Assembly (NCBI RefSeq): GCF_030440515.1
Contig: NZ_CP076543.1
Span: 310,001-374,000, forward strand
Length of the DNA: 64,000 nucleotides
Source: Streptomyces xanthophaeus
GTDB lineage: Bacteria; Actinomycetota; Actinomycetes; Streptomycetales; Streptomycetaceae
Direction: 5' to 3'
This document shows positions 52,530 to 60,627 of this stretch, piece by piece. Within the stretch, counting starts at the first letter, position 1; the number at the start of each line of letters is the position of its first letter. Position numbers and translations under genes: made by a program. The notes beneath the pieces were generated by a model. The model made no database searches. It had not been told where the DNA came from and saw only the letters and a program-made list of their open reading frames with translations.

Positions 52530-53398
52530 GTACGGCGACGACGGTGCGGGAGGTGGCTCCCGGCTACCGGGCGAGCCGTACGCTCCCGCTGCGCGTGGAG
52601 GCGCTGCGGCAGTGGCGCCGGCGGCGGACGCTGGTCATGGGCGGGGTGCTGGCCGCGCTGCCGTTCATCCTGATGATCGCGTTCGCGGTGGGCGGCGGGC
52701 CGGGCAGCCGGGGCGGCGGGAACGGCCGCATCACCCTGATCGACACGGCCACGGCCTCGGGCGCGAACTTCGCCGCGACCTGTCTGTTCGTCTCGGCCGG
52801 CTTCCTGCTGGTGGTGCCGGTGGCGCTGTTCTGCGGGGACACCGTGGCGTCGGAGGCCAGCTGGTCCTCGCTGCGCTACCTGCTGGCCTCGCCGGTGCCC
52901 CGGGCGCGGCTGCTGTGGAGCAAGCTGGTGGTGGCGCTGGGCTTCAGCCTGGCGGCGATGGTGCTGCTGCCGGTGGTGGCGCTGGCGGCGGGCACGGCCG
53001 CGTACGGGTGGGGGCCGCTGAAGCTCCCGGCCGGCGGGGCGCTGGCGGTCGGGGACACCGTGCCGCGGCTCGCGCTGGCGGTGGCCTTCGTCTTCGTGTC
53101 GCAGCTGGTGACGGCGGGGCTGGCGTTCTGGCTGTCGACGCGGACGGACGCGCCGCTGGGTGCGGTGGGCGGGGCGGTCGGGCTGACGATCGTCGGCAAT
53201 GTGCTGGACGCGGTGACGGCCCTCGGGTCGTGGCGGGAGTTCCTGCCGGCGCACTGGCAGTTCGCCTGGGCGGACGCCCTGCAGCCGCAGCTGGAGTGGG
53301 GCGGGATGGTCAAGGGGGCGGTGGTGTCGGTGTCGTACGCGCTGGTGCTGTTCGCGCTCGCCTTCCGCGGGTTCTCCCGCAAGGACATCGTGTCCTGA
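52526..53398 (+). CDS. ABC-2 type permease, partner of the hydrolase-ATPase fusion
   Basis: A 290-residue membrane protein with about six spans, of the ABC-2 (NatB-like) type: RRRRTLVMGGVLAALPFILMIAF, FCGDTVASEASWSSLRYLLASPVPRARLLWSK (recognisable as the amphipathic coupling region) and a late GGAVGLTIVGNVLDA. It should form the channel of the exporter, energised by the ATPase domain in the preceding gene. Overlap is four bases; a terminator follows. Confidence 0.88.
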   Translation: MSTATTVREVAPGYRASRTLPLRVEALRQWRRRRTLVMGGVLAALPFILMIAFAVGGGPGSRGGGNGRITLIDTATASGANFAATCLFVSAGFLLVVPVALFCGDTVASEASWSSLRYLLASPVPRARLLWSKLVVALGFSLAAMVLLPVVALAAGTAAYGWGPLKLPAGGALAVGDTVPRLALAVAFVFVSQLVTAGLAFWLSTRTDAPLGAVGGAVGLTIVGNVLDAVTALGSWREFLPAHWQFAWADALQPQLEWGGMVKGAVVSVSYALVLFALAFRGFSRKDIVS

Positions 53399-53408
53399 CC
53401 GGGCGCGG

Positions 53409-53438
53409 ACGGCCCACGACCCGCGGACCGTGGGCCGT
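53409..53438 (+). terminator. Terminator after the hydrolase-ABC operon
   Basis: A 10-bp perfect stem ACGGCCCACG / CGTGGGCCGT around a ten-base loop, starting 11 bp beyond the permease stop. Confidence 0.7.
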
Positions 53439-53538
53439 GTGCCGTCCGTGGCCATGCTGCCGCGCCCGAGTGTGGCTGCGGTCCCATCGCCCCGGCACGG
53501 TGGACAATCGCGGTCATCACGACCCAGGGGTACCGCCC

Positions 53539-54267
53539 ATGCACACAGCTGGACGTCCGGCCCGCCGGGCCGTGCTGACGGGTGGCCTCGCGGCGGCCGT
53601 CGCGGTCGCGGGATGCTCCTCGGCGGGCACCCCGAGGGAGACGACCGCCGCACCCGAGCCGCGGCCGGACACGCCGACGGCCGCGTTCGCCCGGCTGATG
53701 GAGGGCAACGCGCGCTGGGTGAGCGGGGACCTCGATCACCCCGACCGGGATCCGGAGCGGCGTCAGCTCGTCGCGGCGGCGCAGGACCCGTTCGGGGGGA
53801 TCCTCACCTGCATCGATTCCCGGGTGGCGCCCGAGCTCGTCTTCGACACCGGGCTCGGCGATCTGTACGTCCTGCGTACGGGCGGGCAGGCGATCGGCCC
53901 GGTGGTCACCGGTTCCGTCGAGTACGGGCCCATGACGGGCGGCACCCCGCTGATCGTCGTGCTCGGGCACCAGCGCTGCGGCGCCGTCGAGGCCGCGTAC
54001 AAGTCCCTGCAGGAGGACGCGCCCCTGCCCGGGAACCTCCAGGCGATCGTGAGGGCGGTGGAGCCGGCGTACCGGCTGACGGCCCGGAACCCCGGCGCCG
54101 ACCCCGTCGACACCATGATCCACAACCAGATCCGGGTCACCGCGGACGATCTGCGCTCCAACTCCGACCTGGCGCCCCTCGTGAAGAAGGGCGCCCTGGC
54201 CGTCGTCGGTGCCTACTACTCGCTGGACACCGGCAAGGTGGACGTCCTGACGGGGGCGCCCGTCTGA
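53539..54267 (+). CDS. Beta-type carbonic anhydrase, Tat lipoprotein
   Basis: A 242-residue exported enzyme that interconverts CO2 and bicarbonate. Twin-Arg stretch (GRPARRAVLTGG) and lipobox VAVAGC at the N terminus. Zinc ligands of beta-CA are in CIDSRVAPE (Cys, Asp-Arg pair) and LGHQRCGAV (His, Cys). GNARWVSGD is a conserved start of the domain. Attachment outside the membrane suggests a role in CO2 capture or local pH. The ATG at 53539 is the first codon before the signal. It is convergent with the aldo/keto reductase (four bases between coding ends). Confidence 0.92.
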   Translation: MHTAGRPARRAVLTGGLAAAVAVAGCSSAGTPRETTAAPEPRPDTPTAAFARLMEGNARWVSGDLDHPDRDPERRQLVAAAQDPFGGILTCIDSRVAPELVFDTGLGDLYVLRTGGQAIGPVVTGSVEYGPMTGGTPLIVVLGHQRCGAVEAAYKSLQEDAPLPGNLQAIVRAVEPAYRLTARNPGADPVDTMIHNQIRVTADDLRSNSDLAPLVKKGALAVVGAYYSLDTGKVDVLTGAPV

Positions 54268-54271
54268 GCCG

Positions 54272-55225
54272 TCACTCGGGCCGTCGCGCCCCCGGGATCG
54301 CGTCGATCGCGGCGAGCAGCTCGGCGTCCAGCGGACGGTCGGCGACGGCCGCGTTGGCCCGTACCTGCTCGGCGGAGGTGGCTCCCGCGATGACGGAGGC
54401 GCAGCCGGGCTGGGCGGAGAGCCAGCCGATGGCGAGTTCGAGGACGGTCCGGTCGTGCTTCTCGGCGAGCGCGGCCAGCGCTTCGACGACGTCGAGGCGC
54501 TCCTCGGTGAGGTACGAGTCGCGGCCTTCGAGGCGGGAGCCGGCCGGTACGGGCGCACCCCGGCGGATCTTGCCGGTCAGCAGGCCGTTGGCGAGCGGGA
54601 AGTACGGAAGGACGCCGACGCCGTAGTGGAGGGCGGCCGGGACCAGCTCGCGCTCGACCGACCGCTCCAGCAGCGACCACTCGTTCTGCGCCGACACGAA
54701 AGGGACCGAGCCGGTCTCGCGGGCGACGTGGGCGGCTTCGGCGAGCTGCCAGCCGGAGAGGTTGGAGTGGCCGATGTAACGGACCTTGCCCTCGGCGACG
54801 AGCTCGGTGAGCGCGGCCAGGGTCTCGGCTATGGGGGTGGCCGGGTCGGGGCTGTGCAGCTGGAAGAGGTCGATGTGGTCGGTGTCGAGGCGGCGCAGGG
54901 ACTCCTCGACGGCACGCCGGATGTAGGCGCGGCCACCGCGCGAACCGGCGGCGGGGCCGTACTTCATGTCCACGCCGTCGTAGCCGAACTTGGTGGCGAG
55001 GACGACCTGGTCGCGACGGCCCTTGAGGGCCTGCCCGAGGTGGACCTCGGAGCCGCCGGCGCCGCCGTAGATGTCGGCGGTGTCCAGGAGGGTGATGCCC
55101 GCGTCCAGGGCGGCGTCGACGACGGCGCGGGTGGCCTGGGCGTCGAGTCGGCCGCCGAAGTTGTTGCAGCCGAGGCCGACGGCGGAGACCTGCAGTCCTG
55201 AACTGCCCAGGGGGAGATAGCGCAT
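54272..55225 (-). CDS. Aldo/keto reductase
   Basis: A 317-residue NADPH-dependent reductase. The catalytic tetrad is visible: Asp and Tyr in LDTADIYGGAGGSE, Lys in VLATKFGYDG, His in LFQLHSPDP. The cofactor region is VIAGATSAEQVRANAAV. Similar enzymes reduce small aldehydes or ketones. ATG at 55225. No operon partner. Confidence 0.92.
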   Translation of the reverse strand: MRYLPLGSSGLQVSAVGLGCNNFGGRLDAQATRAVVDAALDAGITLLDTADIYGGAGGSEVHLGQALKGRRDQVVLATKFGYDGVDMKYGPAAGSRGGRAYIRRAVEESLRRLDTDHIDLFQLHSPDPATPIAETLAALTELVAEGKVRYIGHSNLSGWQLAEAAHVARETGSVPFVSAQNEWSLLERSVERELVPAALHYGVGVLPYFPLANGLLTGKIRRGAPVPAGSRLEGRDSYLTEERLDVVEALAALAEKHDRTVLELAIGWLSAQPGCASVIAGATSAEQVRANAAVADRPLDAELLAAIDAIPGARRPE

Positions 55226-55487
55226 GCGGTTCGTTCCTCCGACTCGACAAGTACATGATCAACTGTGCTTTCAGTCTAGGCGGCCGCTCCGGGCGCCGGA
55301 CCGAAATCCGGGCAGCGGGCTGTGAACGCCTTGTGACACGCGGGCCGCAGCCCCACCGGCCACCTCGCCCGCCCGGGGTAATTTGACCGTGTGGATCATG
55401 ACGTCGCCCCGCTGGTCGCGGCCGCGTTCTGACCGGAGTTCCCCCCGGCCCGACCGGAGCGGGGGCAGCCCGACCCGAAGGAAACCC

Positions 55488-56276
55488 GTGAACCGGAAGC
55501 TGATACCGGCCGCTGCCGTCGCCACCTGCGCGGCCGCCGTTCTCGCCTTATTCGCCGGACCCGTCAACGCCGACGAGACCCCCGGCCCCGTCCCGAGCGT
55601 CTCGCCCACCGTGGGGCCGTCGGTCCAGCCGACCCCCCGGCCCACGGCCATGCCGTCGGGCACCCCCGTTACGGGCACCCCCGACCCGGGGGCCACCCCC
55701 ACCCAGGTCCCCACCGTCGCCCCGAACCCCACCGTCGCCCCGAACCCCACGGGCACCCCGCAACCCGGCAGGCCCAGCGGCCGGCCCGGAGGCGGAGGCA
55801 CGGGCGAGACGCCCGCCCCCACCCCCGCGCCCGGCTGCCCGCATCCCGTGCCCCAGCTCCCCACCCCCGAGGGCGTCCCCGCCCACGGCACCGCCACCGT
55901 CGACATGTGCGCCACCGACCAGCGCACCGGCCGCGGCAAGCTGCTCTTCACCTCCGGGGCCGGCACCGACGATCCCGTCACCTACCGCGTCACCCTGCGG
56001 TGGACGTACGAGGGCAAGCCCGAAGCGGGATGCGAAGCGTGCTGGTCCTCGGCCCGCTACGACTACACCGAAGACGTCTACGTCAACGACGCCGTACCCG
56101 CCCAACGTCTCACCGTGCCGTTCGTCATGCGGCACCGCGGCGAACTGATCGGGGAGCAGCGGCCCGGCACCGGCGTGACCGTCGTCGACATCCGGCCCAT
56201 GGAACCCGCCGGGCAGGACAACCCCACGTTCGTCGCCCCGGTGCCCGGCGCCACGCCGCCGCCCCAGTCCCCCTGA
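55488..56276 (+). CDS. Secreted Pro/Thr-rich protein of unknown function
   Basis: A 262-residue protein with a signal peptide (KLIPAAAVATCAAAVLALFAGPVNA), a Pro/Thr/Ser-rich region (about 28-118) with a tandem TVAPNPTVAPNP motif encoded by an exact 18-bp duplication (55713-55748), and a C-terminal globular part (about 130-250) with TVDMCATDQRTG, VTYRVTLRWTYEGKP, EACWSSARYDY and IGEQRPGTGVTVVD. It has no recognised catalytic motif. It may be a cell-wall or extracellular protein. The GTG start with GAAGGAAA upstream is chosen; earlier in-frame codons would give no signal peptide at the right position. Confidence 0.7.
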   Translation: MNRKLIPAAAVATCAAAVLALFAGPVNADETPGPVPSVSPTVGPSVQPTPRPTAMPSGTPVTGTPDPGATPTQVPTVAPNPTVAPNPTGTPQPGRPSGRPGGGGTGETPAPTPAPGCPHPVPQLPTPEGVPAHGTATVDMCATDQRTGRGKLLFTSGAGTDDPVTYRVTLRWTYEGKPEAGCEACWSSARYDYTEDVYVNDAVPAQRLTVPFVMRHRGELIGEQRPGTGVTVVDIRPMEPAGQDNPTFVAPVPGATPPPQSP

Positions 56277-56306
56277 ACCCGGGAGCGGTGTCAGCGCGGG
56301 ACGGCC

Positions 56307-57467
56307 TCAGAGGAGGCGGGTGGCGCCCGGGGAGGGGGATGCCGTCGTGATGCGGGGCGGCGTGAAGCCCGCGCCGCGGAAGGCGTCCGTCACCGCCCGG
56401 GTCACCGACCGCTCGGCGTCCGCGTCGATCAGGGACAGCGCCGAGCCGCCGAAGCCTCCACCCGTCATGCGGGAGCCGTACGCGCCCGCTGCGTTCGCCG
56501 TGGCGACCGCCAGGTCCAGCTCCGGGCAGGACACCTCGTAGTCGTCGCGCAGCGAGAGGTGGCCTTGCGTGAGCAGCGGTCCCGTCTCGCGCAGCCGGCC
56601 GGCCCGCAGCAACGCCTCGATCTTCAGCACCCGTTCGTTCTCGGTCACCACGTGCCGGGCCCGCTTCCTCTGCACCGGGTCGTCCAGGCGGGCCAGGGCC
56701 TGCTCCAGCTCTTCGTACGGGAGGTCGCGCAGGGCGGGCAGGCCCAGGGCCCCGGCCGCGCGGTGGCAGGAGGCCCGGCGGCGGCCGTAGGCCCCGTCGG
56801 CGAGTGCGTGCTTGACCCGGGTGTCGATGACGAGGAGGCGCAGGCCGGCCGCCGCGCAGTCGAAGGGGATGTGGCGCTGTTCGAGGCTGCGGGTGTCGAG
56901 GTGGAGGGCGTGTCCCTCGGTCGCGCAGGCCGAGGCCGTCTGATCCATGATCCCGCAGGGGACGCCGACGTAGGCGTTCTCGGCGCGCCGCGCGAGTGCG
57001 GCCAGTTCGGGGCGGGTGAGGGTGATCCCGTACAGGTCGGTGAGGGCCAGCCCGGTGGCCACCTCCAGGGCGGCGGAGGAGGACAGGCCGGCGCCGGCCG
57101 GTACGTCGGACCGTACGTGCAGATCGGCGCCGCCGACCGGAAGTCCGGCGTCCAGCAGGGCCCAGACGACCCCGGCGGGGTACGCGGCCCAGCTCGCGTC
57201 GCCCTGCGGAGGGCGCGCCGGATCGAGGTCGGCGAGGTCGAGGGTGACCGCGCCGGCGGGGACGTCGGCGGAGTGCACCCGCAGGATCCGGTCGGTGCGC
57301 CGGGCCACGGCCACCTCGGTGCGCTGCGGAAGGGCGAAGGGCAGGACGAAGCCGTCGTTGTAGTCGGTGTGTTCGCCGATCAGGTTGACCCGGCCGGGGG
57401 CCGCCCAGACCCCCTCGGGCGGGTACCCGTACAGCTGCCGGAATTCGTCCGCCGCCGACCCGTTCAC
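56307..57467 (-). CDS. galK: Galactokinase
   Basis: A 386-residue GHMP kinase that phosphorylates galactose at C1. Diagnostic motifs are GRVNLIGEHTDYNDGFVLP near the N terminus (galactokinase signature), the ATP loop DVPAGAGLSSSAALEVATG and the C-terminal MTGGGFGGSALSL. GTG start, overlapping the galT stop by four bases. The kinase is therefore translated together with galT in a Leloir operon. Confidence 0.96.
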   Translation of the reverse strand: MNGSAADEFRQLYGYPPEGVWAAPGRVNLIGEHTDYNDGFVLPFALPQRTEVAVARRTDRILRVHSADVPAGAVTLDLADLDPARPPQGDASWAAYPAGVVWALLDAGLPVGGADLHVRSDVPAGAGLSSSAALEVATGLALTDLYGITLTRPELAALARRAENAYVGVPCGIMDQTASACATEGHALHLDTRSLEQRHIPFDCAAAGLRLLVIDTRVKHALADGAYGRRRASCHRAAGALGLPALRDLPYEELEQALARLDDPVQRKRARHVVTENERVLKIEALLRAGRLRETGPLLTQGHLSLRDDYEVSCPELDLAVATANAAGAYGSRMTGGGFGGSALSLIDADAERSVTRAVTDAFRGAGFTPPRITTASPSPGATRLL

Positions 57468-58507
57468 GTGCTCGCCACCTCCCGCAGCCGCGCGGCCGCG
57501 GCCTCGGGCCGGACGTCGTTCATGTAGGCCTCCATGCCGGATTCGGTCCCGGCCAGGTACTTCAGCTTGTCCGCGGTACGGCGGATCGTAAAGAGCTCCA
57601 GGTGGAGCGCGAAGTCGGCCCGGCCCTCGCCCGCCGGGGCCTGGTGCCAGGCGGAGATGTACGGGGTCGGGTCGGGCCGGTCGAAGAGCCGGTCGAAGCG
57701 GCGCAGCAGCTCCAGGTAGACCCGGGGGAAGTCGGCGCGGGCCTCGTCGCCGAGGGCGGGCAGGTCGGGGACCCGGTGGCGCGGGTAGAGGTGGACCTCG
57801 TACGGCCAGCGCGCCGCGTAGGGCACGAAGGCGGTCCAGTGCTCCGTTTCGAGGACGACGCGGGTGCCTTCGGCGCGCTCGGCGGCCAGGACCTCCTCGA
57901 AGAGGTTGCCGCCGGTGCGCTCGCGGTGGGCGGCGACGGTGGCGAGCATCCGGGTGGTGCGCGGTGTCACGAAGGGGAAGGCGTAGATCTGGCCGTGCGG
58001 ATGCGCGAGGGTGACGCCGATCTCGGTGCCGCGGTTCTCGAAGCAGTAGACCTGCTGGACGCCCTCGCGGGCGGAGAGTTCGGTGGTGCGGTCGCTCCAG
58101 GCGGCGAGGACGAGCGCGGCGCGCTCCTCGTCGAGCTCGGCGAAGGAGGTCAGGTGGTCGGGGGTGAAGCAGATGACCTCGCAGCGGCCGGTGTCGCCGG
58201 CGAGGGAGGGGAAGCGGTTCTCGAAGACGGCCACCTCGTAGTCGGGGGCCGGGATCTCGCTCGTGCGTCCCCCGGTGGACGGGCACAGCGGGCAGGCGTC
58301 GGCGGGCGGGTGGTAGGTGCGGGCCTGCCGGTGGGAGGCGATGACGACCCGGTCGCCGAGCAGCGGATCACGCCGGACCTCGGGGCCGCCCGCGGTGGCG
58401 GACGCGTCGAGCGGACGCGTGTCGGGGAAGGCGCGGGCGGCGCCGTCGCCGGTGTCGTAGTAGAAGATCTCGCGGCCGTCGGCGAGGCGGGTGCTCGTGC
58501 GCTTCAC
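57464..58507 (-). CDS. galT: Galactose-1-phosphate uridylyltransferase
   Basis: A 347-residue enzyme of the Leloir pathway, exchanging UMP between UDP-glucose and galactose-1-phosphate. The active site is LAHPHGQIYAFPF (HPH with the nucleophilic His), with conserved ENRGTEIGVT, and a zinc region with ADACPLCPS near the N terminus. GTG start at 58507 fits the conserved beginning (VKRTSTRLADGREIFYYD). It precedes galK directly; galE, which lies between them in S. coelicolor, is absent here. Confidence 0.95.
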   Translation of the reverse strand: MKRTSTRLADGREIFYYDTGDGAARAFPDTRPLDASATAGGPEVRRDPLLGDRVVIASHRQARTYHPPADACPLCPSTGGRTSEIPAPDYEVAVFENRFPSLAGDTGRCEVICFTPDHLTSFAELDEERAALVLAAWSDRTTELSAREGVQQVYCFENRGTEIGVTLAHPHGQIYAFPFVTPRTTRMLATVAAHRERTGGNLFEEVLAAERAEGTRVVLETEHWTAFVPYAARWPYEVHLYPRHRVPDLPALGDEARADFPRVYLELLRRFDRLFDRPDPTPYISAWHQAPAGEGRADFALHLELFTIRRTADKLKYLAGTESGMEAYMNDVRPEAAAARLREVAST

Positions 58508-58681
58508 GGAAGGAACTCTCTCACTCCGGGCTGTACGGCAGCACGTGGGGCTGCTTCCGCACCTGCCGCTCCGCTCCTGAAACCACGTTTCCGGGTGAGC
58601 AGGCAGAGGTGGGGCTGCTGGCGGGCCCGCGCTGAATCGTGACCGCAGCCGGACGGCGAGAGCCGCCGCGGTTGCGGTCGA

Positions 58682-58713
58682 CGAGCGGGAACGGCCGCGG
58701 CCGTTCCCGCTCG
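58682..58713 (-). terminator. Terminator downstream of the lectin gene
   Basis: A perfect 32-bp palindrome with half-site CGAGCGGGAACGGCCG. It lies 65 bp beyond the lectin stop, ahead of galT, and can fold as a 14-bp stem with a four-base loop. The remaining 270 bp between the lectin and galT have no gene. Confidence 0.8.
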
Positions 58714-58777
58714 GCATCCGTCGGATCGACCCGCGGAGCGCGATCCGCACGCCCGGAGCCGGTTCCTGTTCCCGAGG

Positions 58778-59398
58778 TCAGTCGGCCCAGACGTCCCACC
58801 ATTGCTGCGACTGGAAGTTCTTCTGCCACAGCTGGATGCGGGCTCCGTTGCCCACGACGTTCGCGTCGCGGTCCATGACGATGTTGCCGCCGCCGTAGAA
58901 GCGCGCGTTGTAGATCGCACGGTCGCCCGACGGGTGGGACCAGCTCTGCTGCGGGGTGTTGTTGCAGTCCCAGATCTGCACCTTGGTGCCGTTGCGGCCA
59001 CCGCCGTTGAGGTCGGCGTCCAGGCACTTGCCCGGGAAGCGGTAGCTCTCCAGCGCGCCGTTGTTCCAGAGGTACCAACGCTGCTGGGCGGTGCCGTTGC
59101 ACTGCCAGATCTGGACGACCGTGCCGTTGCCGCCACCGTTCGCGTCCACGTCCAGACACTGGGTGGTGGGGCGTTTGGCGAAGTCGTTGGTGATCCGCAC
59201 GGGCTGGTTCAGCAGTCGCTGCGGCGCGGCGACCGTCACGCCCTGGGGCGGTGCGGCCCAGTGCACGGGCTGGGGTGCGGTCCCGGCCGGGGTTGCGGTC
59301 ACACCCGTGGCATCGGCCCCGGCGGTTCCGGTCAGTGCTGCGGCGAAAGCGACGGCGGTGGCTGCGGTGACCGCCGCCGATCGGGTGATACGAGGCAT
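58778..59398 (-). CDS. Secreted ricin-type (R-type) lectin
   Basis: A 206-residue protein with a signal peptide (RSAAVTAATAVAFAAALTGTAGA) and a beta-trefoil R-type lectin domain (about 65-206). Its repeats carry CLDVDANGGGNGTVVQIWQC, NGTAQQRWYLWN, KCLDADLNGGG, TPQQSWSHPSG and QSQQWWDVW, that is, the QxW and Asp/Asn sugar-binding motifs. No catalytic domain is attached. It may bind galactose- or xylose-containing polymers. Located next to gal genes, though on a separate transcript. Confidence 0.9.
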   Translation of the reverse strand: MPRITRSAAVTAATAVAFAAALTGTAGADATGVTATPAGTAPQPVHWAAPPQGVTVAAPQRLLNQPVRITNDFAKRPTTQCLDVDANGGGNGTVVQIWQCNGTAQQRWYLWNNGALESYRFPGKCLDADLNGGGRNGTKVQIWDCNNTPQQSWSHPSGDRAIYNARFYGGGNIVMDRDANVVGNGARIQLWQKNFQSQQWWDVWAD

Positions 59399-59618
59399 GT
59401 TCCCTCCCAAGTCTGCGGGTGCATACGGGCGTTGTCGCTCCAGGCCGACGACGCCCGGCAGGTGCCGGCAAGCAGCTGAACACAGCCCGGCCCTTCTGTG
59501 GCAGAACGCCGATCCGGCCATGGAGGCCTGGACCGTCCGGAGGCGGGCCGCAGAACGGATCGGGAGCCTGTGTGCCGGGGCACCCCGCCGGTCGCGAAGG
59601 CCCCTCGCGGGCTGCGGA

Positions 59619-60512
59619 TCAGCCCTCGTAGTCGTACTTCACCCCGATGCCCAGGGTGCCCTGGGTGGGGAGGATCCCGGCGCCGACGATGTCGAGGACC
59701 GGCGGGAGGAGGAGTTCCGCGAGCCGGGCCACTTCCTGCGGGGTCAGCGCCGCCCACGGGCCCGAGGCGAGTTCGTCGGTGAGCTTTTCGACCCCGGTGC
59801 GCAGCGTCAGCCCTGCTTCGGTGGCCGCGCCGTCCTCGGCCAGCAGGCCCCGGGAGGTGAGCCGCTCGCGGGCGGCGTTCCACCGGCCCGCGGACCACCG
59901 GCGGCCCTCGAACCACTGGGCGGGCGCGGCTCCCACGCCCGACTGGAGGACCAGGGACTCGACGGGGTCGAGGTGGTGGGCCTGAAGGGCGGCGAGGTGG
60001 CCGTCCCCGCGGTGCTCGCGCAGGATCGTCGCCGCGTGCCAGAGCACGGTGTGCGGAGCCGTGGGCCAGGGCAGGGCGGCGTTGGCGGCGGCCAGCGGGC
60101 GCCCGCCGGTGGTGACGGCCTCGGCGGCGCGCCGGGCCAGCCGGGCGGCCTCGGCCAGGTCGGGGGAGGCGGTGCGCTCGCCGAGCAGGGCGTGCAGCGA
60201 GCGGTCGGCGGCGACGGCCCGGGCCGCGAGCACGCGGGCGGGCTCGGCGGTGTGCCAGGACCGGGCGAGGTAGTGGTTCACCATGGCGGGGCTGAAGCTG
60301 TAGAAGAGGGCGTTCACGAGCCCCGCTCCGGCCGGGCCCAGGGGTGCGGCCCGGTAGGCGAAGTACATCGGCCACCGGTCGTCGGTGGCATAGCCGAGCG
60401 CGCCGGCCTCCTCGTAGGCCTCGGGGGCGAAGTAGACGACGGCGTGGACCGGTTCCAGCAGCTGCCACAGCTGCCTGATCGTGCCCGGTGCGTGTGCGGT
60501 GCTGTACGTCAT
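59619..60512 (-). CDS. SCO6745-type helical protein
   Basis: A 297-residue cytoplasmic protein: RQLWQLLEPVHAVVYFAPEAYEEAGALGY (quoted as recognisable LEPVHAVVYFAPEA), AYRAAPLGPAGAGLVNALFYSFSP, then a helical second half with EGRRWSAGRWNAARERLTSRGLLAEDG, like a winged helix. This matches the family annotated after SCO6745. Its role is unknown; a regulator-like fold is possible. The ATG at 60512 is chosen because the family begins at this LEPVHAVVY region. Confidence 0.8.
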   Translation of the reverse strand: MTYSTAHAPGTIRQLWQLLEPVHAVVYFAPEAYEEAGALGYATDDRWPMYFAYRAAPLGPAGAGLVNALFYSFSPAMVNHYLARSWHTAEPARVLAARAVAADRSLHALLGERTASPDLAEAARLARRAAEAVTTGGRPLAAANAALPWPTAPHTVLWHAATILREHRGDGHLAALQAHHLDPVESLVLQSGVGAAPAQWFEGRRWSAGRWNAARERLTSRGLLAEDGAATEAGLTLRTGVEKLTDELASGPWAALTPQEVARLAELLLPPVLDIVGAGILPTQGTLGIGVKYDYEG

Positions 60513-60627
60513 CTCGCGTTCCCCCGACGTCGGTTGGTGCCCGGAACAACAGGGGGCCAGCCTAGGAGATGTCGTGCCGGTCAGGCCGGTGAAAGCACGG
60601 GCCAGAGCGTCACATAACGTGCTCTCC

